Source: Nemertoderma westbladi (Eukaryota > Xenacoelomorpha > Nemertodermatida > Nemertodermatidae). Taken from it: DNA of 64,000 bases. Below the pieces are notes generated by a model. The model worked only from the letters and a program-made list of their open reading frames with translations. It was not told the DNA's origin and did not search any database. A program made the position numbers and the translations under genes. This document shows positions 33,006-44,285 of this stretch, piece after piece (the stretch's first letter is position 1; every line of letters starts with the position of its first letter). Location: contig JAUCBJ010006842.1 in the NCBI GenBank assembly GCA_032718475.1, positions 1-64,000 on the forward strand, written 5' to 3'.

Positions 33006-34160
33006 CTGAATGAATGTCTAATACCTACTTTTTTCAATGAACCCAGAAATATATCTGCCAGAATCTGTTTAATTGCTCACTTCAGATTTTTTTATAATTT
33101 TAATTTGTATATCTAGTGTTATTCCGAGAAAATCAGGTTCGGTACCAAGTGATTCAGATACAGGTACTGGGATGGTGGCTCCAGAATAGGATAAAAAAAT
33201 GCATCGCGGTGTTCAGGTTGGAGATTGGAAAGGTCCAGTTAGAGGGGAGGGAATTCAGGCATTTCTCGATGACTTCCAGGAATAGCAGACTTCTAGTGAG
33301 GGTGTAATGATAGCGGAATTTGTATGTTCCATTTATGCATCATGACACATGCATCTTCAGTCTAAACAATTCCCCCCATAATTACTGAGTACTTATATGA
33401 TTATTGAGTATAATGTCTAGTCTATTTATTAATAATTGAAATTAATAGTTTGCTATATATGCTGTAGGACATAATTAGTAATTTGTGGAATAATTATGGT
33501 AACAATGAACTGTAGGCTAATTGTTTATATATGTTTAGCATTATAGTGTTGGACCACTCGCAAACAGCTGATTTCCATATATAGGATTCATATTTCCCAC
33601 TTTATATTGTAACCATGTCTTAGTAAAGTCTGTATATTGTACGGCTTCAGAGGCTTGTTCAGACCAAGGACCCATGCACCTCACAGAAATCGATGATACG
33701 GAAGAACACAGCATAAAGTTTTGGTGTCACTTCATTGTTCAGCAACATGTAACAATCCTTAAATGTATTCAAATGTATTAATTAAATTAAATTAAATTAA
33801 ATTAATGTGTTCAAATGTATTCAAATGTACAAATTTAAATGTATTAATTGTTTATAGTTCAATACCGTAACATGAAACAACAACTTCAGCGAATGCACAG
33901 AAAGCCATTACAAATTTAATCATTTCTGGTTTGTTTTCAGAAAGTCGTTCTAGAACATTTGTTGACTTGATTAGTTTGTGACATGAATTACCATTGTGAA
34001 GGATCCTCCATTCATTGCCTTGTGTTCATCATGGCACTCTTTTGACCATTCAAAAACTTCCAACCAAATTTTGACTAGATTGTTGTACATTGTATTTACA
34101 GGATCTAATAGGTGTAACTCTGGGGGTGGGATTAAATCAAAAATTAGAGAATTTGGTTTA
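33006..34160. other. no gene seen
   Basis: AT-rich with an AATTAAATTAAATTAA pentamer run at about 33780-33805. Confidence 0.4.
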
Positions 34161-34164
34161 CCCT

Positions 34165-36560
34165 TTAACAATGGTGGATATATACAGTTACCAGTCTACC
34201 ACTGCCAAGGTCACTGTCAGCTGCTTGCCAATGTAAAAGCTTCTGTAAATTTCTGAGCATTCTAACTTCCCCCTTGATAACTAAATTATCCTTTTCAGAG
34301 TTGCAACATGTGCATGGGTGTGATGAACTATGTGACATAATACATATGACAATGTTTGCCAGTTTAAGGTCTGTAGCAATATAAGTGTTCACCTGACCTT
34401 TCATTATTTCGTCACACCTTAGTCATTTAGTCAATTCCACACTTTGGACAAGTTTGAATAATTTACCTGTACTCCAGCCACTATAAATATAGTTTATTCA
34501 CACCAGTTAGCATAAGATGCTTTGCACAAATACCATCACTATATGATTGATGCATATAATCTTGACAATAATCAACTGGGTTGCTTTCATGAATCGTAAG
34601 GCACACATTTAACCCTTATCAACCCATGAAAGGATCCAGTAGTACAAATCCAGTGACAATATCCATCGAATCGAAGATCCCCAGATATGCTTTTCTCAAA
34701 TAACATTATATTACCATGTGTCAGTTGCTTGGATCTCTCGAATTTGTGGGAATAAAAATTCAAATAATGGACTACAATGTAATGGCGAAAGGCTAAAAAG
34801 TCATAGTTCTCTAAAGCCTTATCCTTTATGGACTGCATTTTGTACAGTCCAAAGGCATTATTAACAGCAAGATCAAGACAAAAAATGAAAGACCAGCCAC
34901 CACCACTTCTTACTGCGCAGATTAACCATGTAACATGCAATGTCTTGGTCCAAGTGGTCGACACCACCCATTCCCCGATTATAAAATTCGATCATCTTAG
35001 GCTGATTGAGTTCAATGTGTTTCTCCGGCGTGGCATTGCACCGACGAACGTTGATGCCACAGTCACTACTTTATTGTCGTTCCACCGATAGAGATCTAAT
35101 CCAGTATCCTGTGAAGTCTTAGAGACCACCACATCATAAGAACCTATTGGGGTCTTCTTCATCACATCTACATCCTTTAATGCTTCATCACATCTACATC
35201 CTTTAATGGAGTATCACCACAGCGATTTTTGCGGATAGTACCAGTCGCCGCAATATTCTTTAAAGCCAAAATGTTTAGGAGTTTCAAACTAGTAAAAATA
35301 TTAATCATGATAATATAGTAACAAGATGGGGGTAGTATCAGAAAAAGTGGAAACCAGGTGTGTGGCAACTGAAGCTCCAAGTCCAAGTTCTTTATCAGTG
35401 GTCCCGCCCCTTGGTATGGATAAAATTGTATCCCATAACCTTAAGGAGTCACCATCATCCACATCTTGAAACCAAACTTTATTGGTTAGCCATGTATGTA
35501 TTGCTTTGCACCATGCTTCCCGAAATATGGTATCATTGACTCATCGATACTAATATGCTGGGTGGGGACAAAGTTCTCTAAACAACATTTATTTATCAAA
35601 TCAAGTAGCGGTCTCGCCTTTGAAAATATATCTGATGTGCAGAGTTTATCATTGTCTGCAACATGAATATTTCTCATGATTTCTTCGAAACGGTTTCTAG
35701 AAATAGTGCTAGCTACAGCAATGTTGTAACTATCAATTGGCTGCTACCAATACATAGACTTCCATGGAAGTGATACATAACCACTAAGGAGTAATATTGC
35801 AATGAAACATTGCAATTCTGCTACCTTCAGCTTGAAAATGCGACCTTTGCTAATGGCATACTTTTCACTCTCTTTACAAATCAAATTTAATAGTTCAGTC
35901 ATAAAAAATTTTTCAAACAACTCTAGCGGGCTACCCTGAGTCTCCAAATTGGACGCAGGTAATTCCCAGGGGAATTTTTTTGCGGAGTTAGCACTAAGGT
36001 CGCTTTGCTTCCAATTAAAAAAAATGATGTTTGTTTATCATTTTGAACTAGGCCTACTCCTTTGTCACTTTTTATTTAAAAACATTCTTTAATTTTTGGG
36101 CTGACTTAGGCCTAGGGCTATTCTTTCTAACTGGTAGTTGAAATGGATTTTCTAAATCGCTTACTCAATTCGGAAACTGTGTCAGAGCTGGTACTGGTAT
36201 TCTCTTTACTGGTACCGGTAGCAGACTCTTCTCTGGTTCTCTTCCAAGATTCAAATTCGAAATTCGGCCTACCAGTCTCAATTACCGGCACCTCCACCGA
36301 GGTTGATTCACTGGGGCCATCATCCTCATCATTAATTTTATGAGAAAAATATTTTGAGGCTGGAGCAAGAAGCTGATTTCCACTCAGGTGACTAGGACCA
36401 GGTTGATACCACATTCGTCACCCGAGTCTGCATCACTTGTCATGCCATTATTTGGGGGTTCAATGTAAACGTTTACTTGAGAAATAGTGTCAATCTGCAC
36501 TGAATCAGAAAATTCATTGTTCGCCAAACTATCTAATTACAGAAGAGCTTCGTGAACATC
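34165..36560 (-). pseudogene. second piggyBac-type transposase (PGBD-like), degenerate
   Basis: Minus-strand order. 36500-36420: acidic start with IEPPNNGMTSDADSGDE. 36414-36127: LSGNQLLAPASKYFS and an acidic linker. 35947-35744: LFEKFFMTELLNLICKESEK and FIAILLLSGYVSLP. 35677-35486: HISIDESMIPYFGKHGAKQY, the first catalytic Asp. 35386-35177: NIAATGTIRKNRCGDTPLKD. About 34990-34880: FYNRGMGGVDHLDQDIACYM in one frame with the following SKKWWWLVFHFLLDLAVNNA in the shifted one. All are hallmark piggyBac blocks in the right order. Stops and frameshifts occur throughout, plus a 25-bp tandem duplication at 35161-35210. It is a different subfamily from the copy at 7577 and clearly older. Confidence 0.85.
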
Positions 36561-36971
36561 CATAAGCTTCTTAGTATTTACAGGACATGTGTCATAAACA
36601 AAATGTGTAAAAATCTTCTCTGCTCGCCATTCTATATATTATAAGTGCACTATATCAAACTTGTGTAAATTTATTTGATATAGTTATACAGTATACTGTT
36701 AGATATATAATATTTAAAAAAACTACGTCATAAAAGAAAAGTTAAAATTATTGAAGGTAAGGGGGGGGGGGCATCGCAGCTTCATTCCACTGGGGGCTAG
36801 AAGGGCTTGCTATGCCTCTGGAAATAACTTGATTTAACTCCACTGAATCAACTAAAATAGTTTTATCGAGCTCAATATTTCCTATAACAAAACCTGCATC
36901 CAAGAGTGTTTTTTCCAAAGTACTTTATAATAGTAATTGTGATCAATTACGGGCTATTTTATCCAATAGCC
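36561..36971. other. no gene seen; poly-G tract
   Basis: AT-rich with a G-run at about 36761-36770. Confidence 0.4.
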
Positions 36972-37192
36972 TTTTCTCCTTAATCGCGGAACCATGTTTG
37001 CCGACAGGCTGTATTGACAGAGAGTCAGTGGAGTCTTTTCTCCATTGATCACGCAATGAGGTTTACTGATGGGCTGCATTGACACTGAGTCAGGTGTAGT
37101 CCTTTCCCTGTTTATCGCAAAACCAGATTCACAGCGGGCTGCATTGACACTGAGTCTAGTGGAGTCTTTTCTCAGTTAATCGCGCAAACACA
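36972..37192. repeat. three degenerate ~65-80-bp tandem units
   Basis: Each unit contains GGCTGCATTGACACTGAGTC (first copy variant GGCTGTATTGACAGAGAGTC), AGTGGAGTCTTTTCTC and TTAATCGCGC/AACCA. Confidence 0.65.
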
Positions 37193-38393
37193 TCCACCCA
37201 CTCACTGTATCCATTAATGCTGACACTAGGCCATTCAGAATGTTCACACTATGTTTTTGACTTCAAAGTGGATAACTTTTCCACTTTATTAACCCTGCAT
37301 TGAAGGTAATTTTTAACAATTTTAACTTTAAATTTAAAATTTATTTCTATAATGACCGAAAACCGTCATTCTAGAATGGCCATGTGGTGTCTTAAACAAG
37401 ACCTCGCCCATTTTTATATAGACGCAACAAGAATAGAAAAGGCGTTAAAAACCCTGAAGACGCTGGTAGCGCCATTCGAACTCAATGCTTCAAACATCGT
37501 AATAATAGCACAGAAAGAAATTTAGAATTAGAAACAAATTTTTCTTTCATTTTTAAAGATTCATTTCTTTCAATGGCTGAGAAACAGATGTATAGCTTTC
37601 CCGACGCGAGAAAAGAAAGGAACAGAACTGGGATTAGAAGAAATATCGAGCTTCGATGAAAGGATAACGATAGTCTAATAACAGACCCACTGTACAGCGA
37701 GGACAGCCTTGGCAATGTGTCTAGGCCGGAATACAGCCGCCCTAAATCGGAACACAGTGCAGCAAACGCAATCTCCAAAGTGAGACAATTGTTGCCATAT
37801 GCGACCGCGCAAGGGACTACGATGCTTGGACACTTCAGAAATTATTGAGTTCTTCATAAGATGAGGTCATATTGATAGTTCAGTTGCTTATTAATTTTTT
37901 TAGCCTACATAGCATTTGTATAGTTCTGTAAGTTGATTATGGAATTCAAATTTGAATATAAGTAAACGATGCTACAATCTTGTTCCCAGTCACACTAGTA
38001 TTTCGGACTGTTGTTTCGCATAATAGGCCTTCACAGTTCAATAGGTGTACATACACAGTACACCTTAAATATAGTGTTAAATTTAGTGGCATCTCCATTG
38101 TATGTTCACCAGTTTGGTAAACATCCGATGCATTGCAGTGGCTGTATTCAGTCTCAAGACAAATGCAGATTCCGTTTGGCACCATATGGCCATGGGTGAT
38201 GCCTTACGTTGATCATCGTAGTACTCGAGAAGAGAGTCATATTTGCAGGCTATCAGGGATAACTGATAGCAGTCGGTTTCTCACTGCAGAAGGCCAAGCC
38301 AGAAAATATCTCTGTGTGAAATCTCACAGTCAGAAGGAACAGGTAATCAAAGGAAGAGAGACATGTACTGTAGACACTGGGTTGGGTGGAAAG
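37193..38393. other. no gene recognised
   Basis: Short palindrome ATGACCGAAAACCGTCAT at 37352. Frames at 37482-37857 and 37946-38444 have no domain or splice support. Confidence 0.35.
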
Positions 38394-38528
38394 CAGGACA
38401 ATTCGGTCCCGGACAATTCGGTCCGGACAATTCGGTCCCATTAATTTTGTGATTTGGGACCGAATTGTCTGAGACCGAATTGTCTGGGACCGAATTGTCC
38501 GGACCGAATTGTCCACGACCGAATTGTC
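38394..38528. mobile_element. foldback cluster of the GGACAATTCGGTCC motif
   Basis: Three direct copies of GGACAATTCGGTCC on the left (38396-38440) and five copies of the inverse GGACCGAATTGTCC/T on the right (38457-38528) around an AT-rich loop (ATTAATTTTGTGATTT). All frames in the region (for example 38253-38516 and 38347-38655 on minus) are translations of this motif. Confidence 0.85.
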
Positions 38529-38529
38529 C

Positions 38530-38925
38530 TATATCCGGTTGGGTGCAATCTTCGCCCGCGTCCAACCTTTGCCCACGTCCAATCTTCACCCGCATCCAAC
38601 CTTCACCTGGGGGAAACATTCGCCAGCAAAGCAATCTTCGCCTGCAAGCAAGCATCCTTCACCCAATAAGATTTGTGTTGTAACCATTTTAGTTACCAAT
38701 TGAGGGAAAGGAGCAGTTTACAGAGACTGCTTTTTCTAACCAAAACAATAGTTGTTTAGTGGGCGAAGCTTTCTCGAGGGCAAAGATTGCTTTTGGGCAA
38801 AGGCTTCCAATTGGCAATAGTTGCTCATTTTGAGGGTGAAGATTGGTCCGGGTGAAGATTGAATGTGGGCGAAGCTTTCTCGTGGGGGAAATTTGCATTT
38901 GCTGCATACCCTGGGTTGCAGCACC
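38530..38925. mobile_element. foldback element with CTTCGCC/GGCGAAG arms and shared core
   Basis: Left arm 38543-38665 is built of CCAATCTTCACCC, CCAACCTTCACC, CTTCGCC and TTTGCCC words; right arm 38757-38905 carries their inverses (GGGCGAAGCTTTCTCG twice, GGGTGAAGATTG twice, GGGCAAAG). Between them, 38680-38757 is the core shared with 2143-2215. It abuts the preceding foldback cluster at 38528. Confidence 0.7.
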
Positions 38926-38940
38926 ACAAACTTGCATCAA

Positions 38941-39519
38941 TCATATGATTGAATATATTATATTATAAAAAAACGAAGGAATCTAGAATCATTGCATATA
39001 CAACTAATAATAATGTAGAGAATAAATAGTATAATTTTAAATACAATTACAACAGCACACGAGCACATATATTATGTGAGCACAACTTTGCTCATACAAT
39101 TGGTCCTTATATATTTGCACATAATGAATATTCACATTAGGTCTATATTACTAGGTTTGACTTGGCAATTTTAGGAAGTGTTTAGAAAAGTTTCATTACA
39201 AACGTTGTGAGCAAAACGAGCACCAAACATAAATTATTGTGATTGATAATAATAGAAGTCATTTGTAGATTAACGTCCCAGCAAACCCATAGACAAGAGT
39301 AGATGCATCACCGAAAATTACGAGTAAAAGTGTTCAAAATACATTAATAGTAAAATACATTAGTTAGTATTTAGTACTACTACACTGTACTTAAGGGAGT
39401 ATTCATGCTATAGTATTTATTTATTATGAAGTATTACAGAAGAGAACACAACATCTTTAGTGGGAACTGTTTGTGTCAGATTAATTTATTGGATGTTTTG
39501 ATAATGCGATAAACAATAC
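38941..39519. other. no gene seen
   Basis: AT-rich. Confidence 0.4.
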
Positions 39520-39910
39520 CATGAAGCCTCTATGAAAAGACCCAGTACAAGGCAAACTACCTGTCACGATTTGTCCCCAAGGTGATTCCAAGAAATTTAT
39601 GCAAAGAACACTGTATAGCATACTTTTTGAGGTCGGATCATCATCATAAAATATGAAACTGGTTATCATTTTCTTGATATCGAAATGAGCCAATTAGTAC
39701 CCAATCAATGATAACATTTTTAGGGGTAGTGAATGAATAACGATGTGTCAAAATCCAATGCCTCCCTCACAAGTAATCATTGACATGAAATTACAGTAGG
39801 TGGTTAATTAGCTCAAAGAAATAGATACTGGTACTAGCTGTGTTAATCTCTGATGCCTACTCTAGAACATGTACCCACAGGGTGAAGTGGGAATGCTATT
39901 ATCACAAAAC
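39520..39910. repeat. outer part of duplicated K2P segment, copy A
   Basis: Matches 51070-51410 in the same orientation with many small changes (for example GATTCCAAG.AATTTAT.CAAAGAACACTG and AATTAGTACCC.ATCAATGA). It lies downstream of the channel gene, which reads minus. Confidence 0.7.
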
Positions 39911-40373
39911 CCAATGAGACCCCTTACTAGGAATGACTAATAAGCCTGAACTATAAGATACTAACAGAATGACGACTATTGAATTTTTTTTTATTTTTAC
40001 TTCCAATCTGTGTTATATTAATAATAATACATATACAAAACAATACAAAACAATATTTAAAATTCGTCTGCCAGCCCAACACCACGCAGACCCGCCAAGA
40101 CTTACGTCCCCCTCGGGAATATTGAATATAGTTTGCTCCAACCCATTCATATATTCTTGTCGTGAGCTATATTTGTCATGCGTCATAATTGTAATTACAT
40201 AAATTATAATACTATAATATATAACATATATAATATTATATTAAAAATTCAAATACTATACATAACAACTATACTAGTTTATGACTTTTCCTAAAAATTT
40301 ATTGCCTTCCTAATAGTGAAAACGGTTTTCAAAAATAATGAGAAGTTTTCGAGTTATAGCACTCATTTTTTAA

Positions 40374-41513
40374 CCCTAGTTTTGGCACTTTTTTTGAGTC
40401 GTTTTTTTTTAGAAATTTCAAACTTGTTTTTTTCGGTGGGTGCCAAATTTTGGTACCTGCACCAAATTTTGAAATATGTAAATTTTGTAAATTGATTGTT
40501 TGAATCTGTTTTTTATGCAATAGGGATTTTTTGGGGTTCAGGTTTCGATAGATAGAATATATACGAGTTGCACCAAGCGTATCAAACTTGTATTTTTCGG
40601 ATGCTGTGTGCAAAATTTGGCGCTAGCACCTAATTTTGAAAATCCATTCAAAGAGTATCATTGGATTGTGTCACCTTATGTTCTCACATTTCGTCTACAC
40701 GGATTTATGAGCGGTTCTGAATTCAATGGAATAGTAATAGTTGCATCTTGTCTTGTACTATTTCTCATACTTGTATTTTTCGCCGGAATGGGTGCAAAGT
40801 TGTGGTGCCATAGCATCAACTTTTGAAACTCATCAAATATATCCACTAACTTGTTTCTTGCGTTATACGGGTTTTTGGGGGTCCTGAATCTGATCTCGAA
40901 TCAATAGAAACAGCACTGGACATCTCAAACTTGTACTTTATGGTGATGGGTACACAATTTGGTGCTAGCACCAAAATTTGCCATATTACTCCGATAAAAT
41001 GCGAGTAGCAATGATCTGGAGCAACTTAGAAATGTGTTCTATTAGAGTCACGCGCCTCAGACAACCTGAAAATGTGAATTTATAGCGTCGTATATGTGAA
41101 TTAAAGATTTTGTGTACAAACTGAAAAGTGCTGGTTACTTGTTTTTTTTTTCATTTTTTGCCAACGTAGAGGACTAAAACAACTATTTATAGTAATAAGA
41201 TCATTTTTAAATATTTCCCAATGGATTCTGCGCCACAGAAAACCTGTTTTGAAAAAGATTAGCCGAAAATTGTAAAACAATTTTATTTTAATTGTTCACT
41301 ACTTGAAATTTTGGTGCTGCAAAATAACCACCCCAGTACATTTTATAAAAAAAAAATTTTCCGGTCGGATTCAGACTTGTGAAATCTACGTACAAACAAA
41401 AATCATACGTTTTCATTGAAAATTGTAGATTTTAGAGGGGGGGGGGGGGGGGGGGGGGGTCGATATGACCCTCCGGTATTTGTACAACATTTTATAGCCT
41501 GGTACTAATAGGG
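40374..41513. mobile_element. probable non-autonomous piggyBac-like insertion at the K2P 3' end
   Basis: TTAA occurs at 40370-40373 followed by CCCTAGT, and again at 41514-41517 preceded by ACTAATAGGG: CCCTA...TAGGG ends with TTAA duplication, as in piggyBac-like elements. Homology to copy B of the duplication breaks at the right TTAA (B reads TTGA) and B lacks this 1.1 kb. The interior has four repeats of about 165 bp and a G-run at 41437-41459. TIR similarity beyond five bases is poor, so the family call is tentative. Confidence 0.45.
40419..40990. repeat. four ~165-bp degenerate tandem units
   Basis: Each starts TCAAACTTGTATTTTTCGG or similar (about 40421, 40587, 40764, 40924), then GGTGCNAAATTTTGGTGC and AGCACCAAATTTTGAAA. 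Units are 160-177 bp apart. Confidence 0.7.
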
Positions 41514-42502
41514 TTAATGTCTGCATTTCGGCAATTCACTTCTTTTATATCGACTTTTCTTTTCTTACAATCTGCTGAGCAAATACATGTAGTCAAATGA
41601 TTTATACCACAATTGTGCATTTTGTTCAACCTCTCAAAAATATATGCAAAATAAGAAATCGCGAATAATAAACCACATTGAACAAATATACAGTACAAAA
41701 CAACGGATATTACAACGCCATTGGTATCAAATTTTCTACTAGCAAATGTTGGACTGTAATCTCCAAATCCAATCGTTGTAAACATAACAACTATAAAATA
41801 GTGAGATTGTAGAAACTCCCATCCCTCACAGTAGCAGGTAACAACGCTTGGAACTATTATGAAAATCATGTAAGATACAATTATTTGAATTATGTGATAA
41901 ACAATGGTAGAAATTCTCTCTACACGAAGTGGAATATAGTTTACAATAATCTGCAATTTTTGATGAACCCTATGGTGGAACACCTTAAATGATGACATTA
42001 CGTATATGAATAATGGTATACCAAACATTGCATATGGAATAACCAACTGCTGTCCAACATAGGTCTTTGGTGTTATGTTACCAAAACCTACAGTTGATAA
42101 AATAGACAATGTCAATGAGAGACTCTCTAGAAACGTTTGATGTGTATTTCTTATTAGAACTTGTTGAGCATCAAGGTAGGAGATGAGATCTTTAAGTGAT
42201 CGGGTAAACTTAACCCTTTCACTTTTATCTTCACTTTCCAAACAAGTCTTGTTGGTATTTGTGAGGTCTCGTAGATGCATTATAATATATTCAACGTTCA
42301 TTGAATTGTAGTGTTTCACAGCAAGTTGGAATTTTTGTGGCTGTGGTCGAGATAGATTATCGTTATTTTCAACATAATTAAACATAATTGAACCCAATAT
42401 GGTGTATATACTGAATATTAAAATGTTGATTGCTATATGACAAATTTCATGATTTTGATTTTGGTGGTGTCTATCTGCAATTATTTTTGGTATTCCAGAC
42501 AT
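41492..42502 (-). CDS. two-pore-domain (K2P) potassium channel, copy A
   Basis: A 336-residue open frame with the full K2P layout: M1 (about residues 22-44), extracellular cap with NKT glycosylation site (84-86), pore 1 filter TVGFG (137-141), M2 with the hallmark YAMFGIPLF (157-165), M3 (199-222), EGWEF before pore 2 filter TIGFG (243-247), and M4 (261-287). It would pass a K+ leak current across the plasma membrane as a dimer. The frame is intronless across domains that are usually split, which suggests a retrocopy or a single large exon. The C-terminal six residues and the stop come from the inserted element at 40374-41513; copy B ends earlier. Cytoplasmic tails are short for the family. 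Start chosen at the only ATG ahead of M1. Confidence 0.9.
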   Translation of the reverse strand: MSGIPKIIADRHHQNQNHEICHIAINILIFSIYTILGSIMFNYVENNDNLSRPQPQKFQLAVKHYNSMNVEYIIMHLRDLTNTNKTCLESEDKSERVKFTRSLKDLISYLDAQQVLIRNTHQTFLESLSLTLSILSTVGFGNITPKTYVGQQLVIPYAMFGIPLFIYVMSSFKVFHHRVHQKLQIIVNYIPLRVERISTIVYHIIQIIVSYMIFIIVPSVVTCYCEGWEFLQSHYFIVVMFTTIGFGDYSPTFASRKFDTNGVVISVVLYCIFVQCGLLFAISYFAYIFERLNKMHNCGINHLTTCICSADCKKRKVDIKEVNCRNADINPISTRL

Positions 42503-42547
42503 TAGTAAATGTAATCGAGGAACTTGAATTGAACTTGTGATATGGTT

Positions 42548-42672
42548 CTAGATATCATAGGAACTTGTACTATATCTACACAATTCCAAATAAAATTAGT
42601 TTACTGCAAAGTTATCATAGGAACTTGTACTATATCTACACAATTCCAAATATAATTAGTTTACTGCAATGT
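42548..42672. repeat. 60-bp tandem duplication upstream of the channel
   Basis: ATCATAGGAACTTGTACTAT...AAATTAGTTTACTGCAA is present twice in a row (about 42555-42613 and 42614-42672) with two or three differences, starting some 50 bp before the channel ATG. Confidence 0.85.
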
Positions 42673-43699
42673 TTAAATTTGGGATAGGTATCTCAATTGA
42701 ATAATATTTCTTAATCGTTGTATTACTATTATTTTCTTAAAATACATATCTATATTATAAAATCTTTCAAGAAAACAAATATAATAAATAATTATTTTTT
42801 TTCAGAAACTGAGGAAAATTTAAAATATAAACTGGTTGGTTGTATTAGATGCTTTCACTTTGTAGGTTTCTATAATGTTCTTTAGTTATTTTCTACTCAT
42901 TCATTGGCTGCTTCAATATATCAGCAAACTGTTGGATGTAATCCCATCCCACCACGCTCAGATAGGAAACTATGGATGTGGATGAACGTAATTTGCATAA
43001 CATTCTGCAGTGGGATATAATATGAACATTTTTGTGAAGGCTGCTATTGTATTATACTAATACTGTAATCAAAAGAAAACCGCCTATATTTCTATCGAAA
43101 TTGTATTGTATCTACCTATAATCGGCAGGCTGCATTGAGATTGCTACGAGCATAAACAACAAATTTGTGCTACCACCACACAATCCACCATCAGGATGCT
43201 GCCGATGGCTTTCATTGAAAATGATTTACCGGCTTATTGACAAAATTGAGCTGGTCGTCTGTACACTGTGACGACCTGGTATGACCTCGTCTTTACTTCT
43301 CCAGCAGTAGTGCTCACTGAATTGTAGTCCAATAATACATTTGGAATTTATCACAAAGCTCGGCGTTTGTCATATGTTGTCTCCTGCTGATTTTTATGGC
43401 TGCACTTAGGGCCTAGCAATTCGCGAGTGTCCACACTGTCCAGTTCTCATCACCGTTTAAATGTACAATTTATTTCCAATGTGGCACGAAATAGCTCTTT
43501 CCCTCGTCCATCAGGTGGCGGGAGAGGGAGAGGTCTGATTTCCACATAGTATCCAATCTTGATAGGCTTCACACACATGACTTTGCTTTCTTTACTTCTA
43601 TGTATTTTCTGCTGCTCTCTATACATGAACCAAGGTTTTTTACTGTATGTCGTCAATGTGTTTTAGTTAATTATTATTGATGGTAGTCAGGCTTCCATT
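42673..43699. other. duplicated flank to ~42990, then no gene
   Basis: 42664-42990 matches 52300-52620 (copy B). The remainder has no recognisable gene; the minus frame 43450-43656 lacks a domain. Confidence 0.5.
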
Positions 43700-44012
43700 A
43701 TTAATTAACATTACAAGTAATGAATTCGTTGTTAGTGGCATTTATATGGAATGCAACCTCGTTTCTTTGCAATGCAACCGCCTTAGCAGCGCATTCCAAT
43801 TTGTACAGTATAATTTGTGAATCAGCTAGCATATTAGAAAACAAGGTGCTGTCATTTACAAAGTCGTTGTCTGTGACTGTATGTATACGCCGGATATCTG
43901 ATGCTTTTATGTTCTTGTAGTGTTAACCCAACCCCAAGATCTTCACCAATTGTGGCAGTCCTCATTGCATTATGCAATACAATTATTAATAGTAATGGAA
44001 CCATTGTGTCAC
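43700..44012 (-). pseudogene. reverse transcriptase fragment of a second LINE
   Basis: On the minus strand, GDTMVPLLLIIVLHNAM (about 43945-44010) matches the QGD-x-(L/M)-(A/V)PLLFIIVLD block of RTE-like RTs, and after frame changes FVNDSTLFSNMLADSQIILY (43800-43870) matches the FADD block with one D replaced by N. It differs strongly from the RTE family in the rest of the window and is much more decayed. Confidence 0.55.
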
Positions 44013-44021
44013 CTTGCTACT

Positions 44022-44285
44022 ACTACTACTGTAGCATCGGCATGCTGCATTGCAGCTGCGTAGGCTCAGAGATTTTTACTTCTATAAAGTTATCAGGCAA
44101 TACCCTGTCATTATTGAGCATCTTTTCAAAGTGGGCCTTCCAACCATTGAGGAGGGTCGGCTGGTGATTACGTGGTTGGTTGGCTTTTCCACCCAGTAAT
44201 CAAGTTGACCGATTCCATGCCTGGGATGATTGCCTGCTGTCGTCGGCATCATTGATGGCATCAACCTGTTGGTTTATAAGCACCT
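44022..44285 (-). mobile_element. RTE-like LINE copy with internal deletion
   Basis: TAG-repeat tail and 3' end (44022-44057: CATCGGCATGCTGCATTGCA) joined directly to the linker region (44066-44285, matching 32218-32455). About 1.5 kb of RT and C-terminal sequence is missing, as in a deleted non-autonomous derivative. Confidence 0.75.

Noticed and set aside
38253-38669. Several 70-100-residue frames such as DNSVPDNSVSDNS on both strands
   Set aside because: Translations of the GGACAATTCGGTCC palindromic word.
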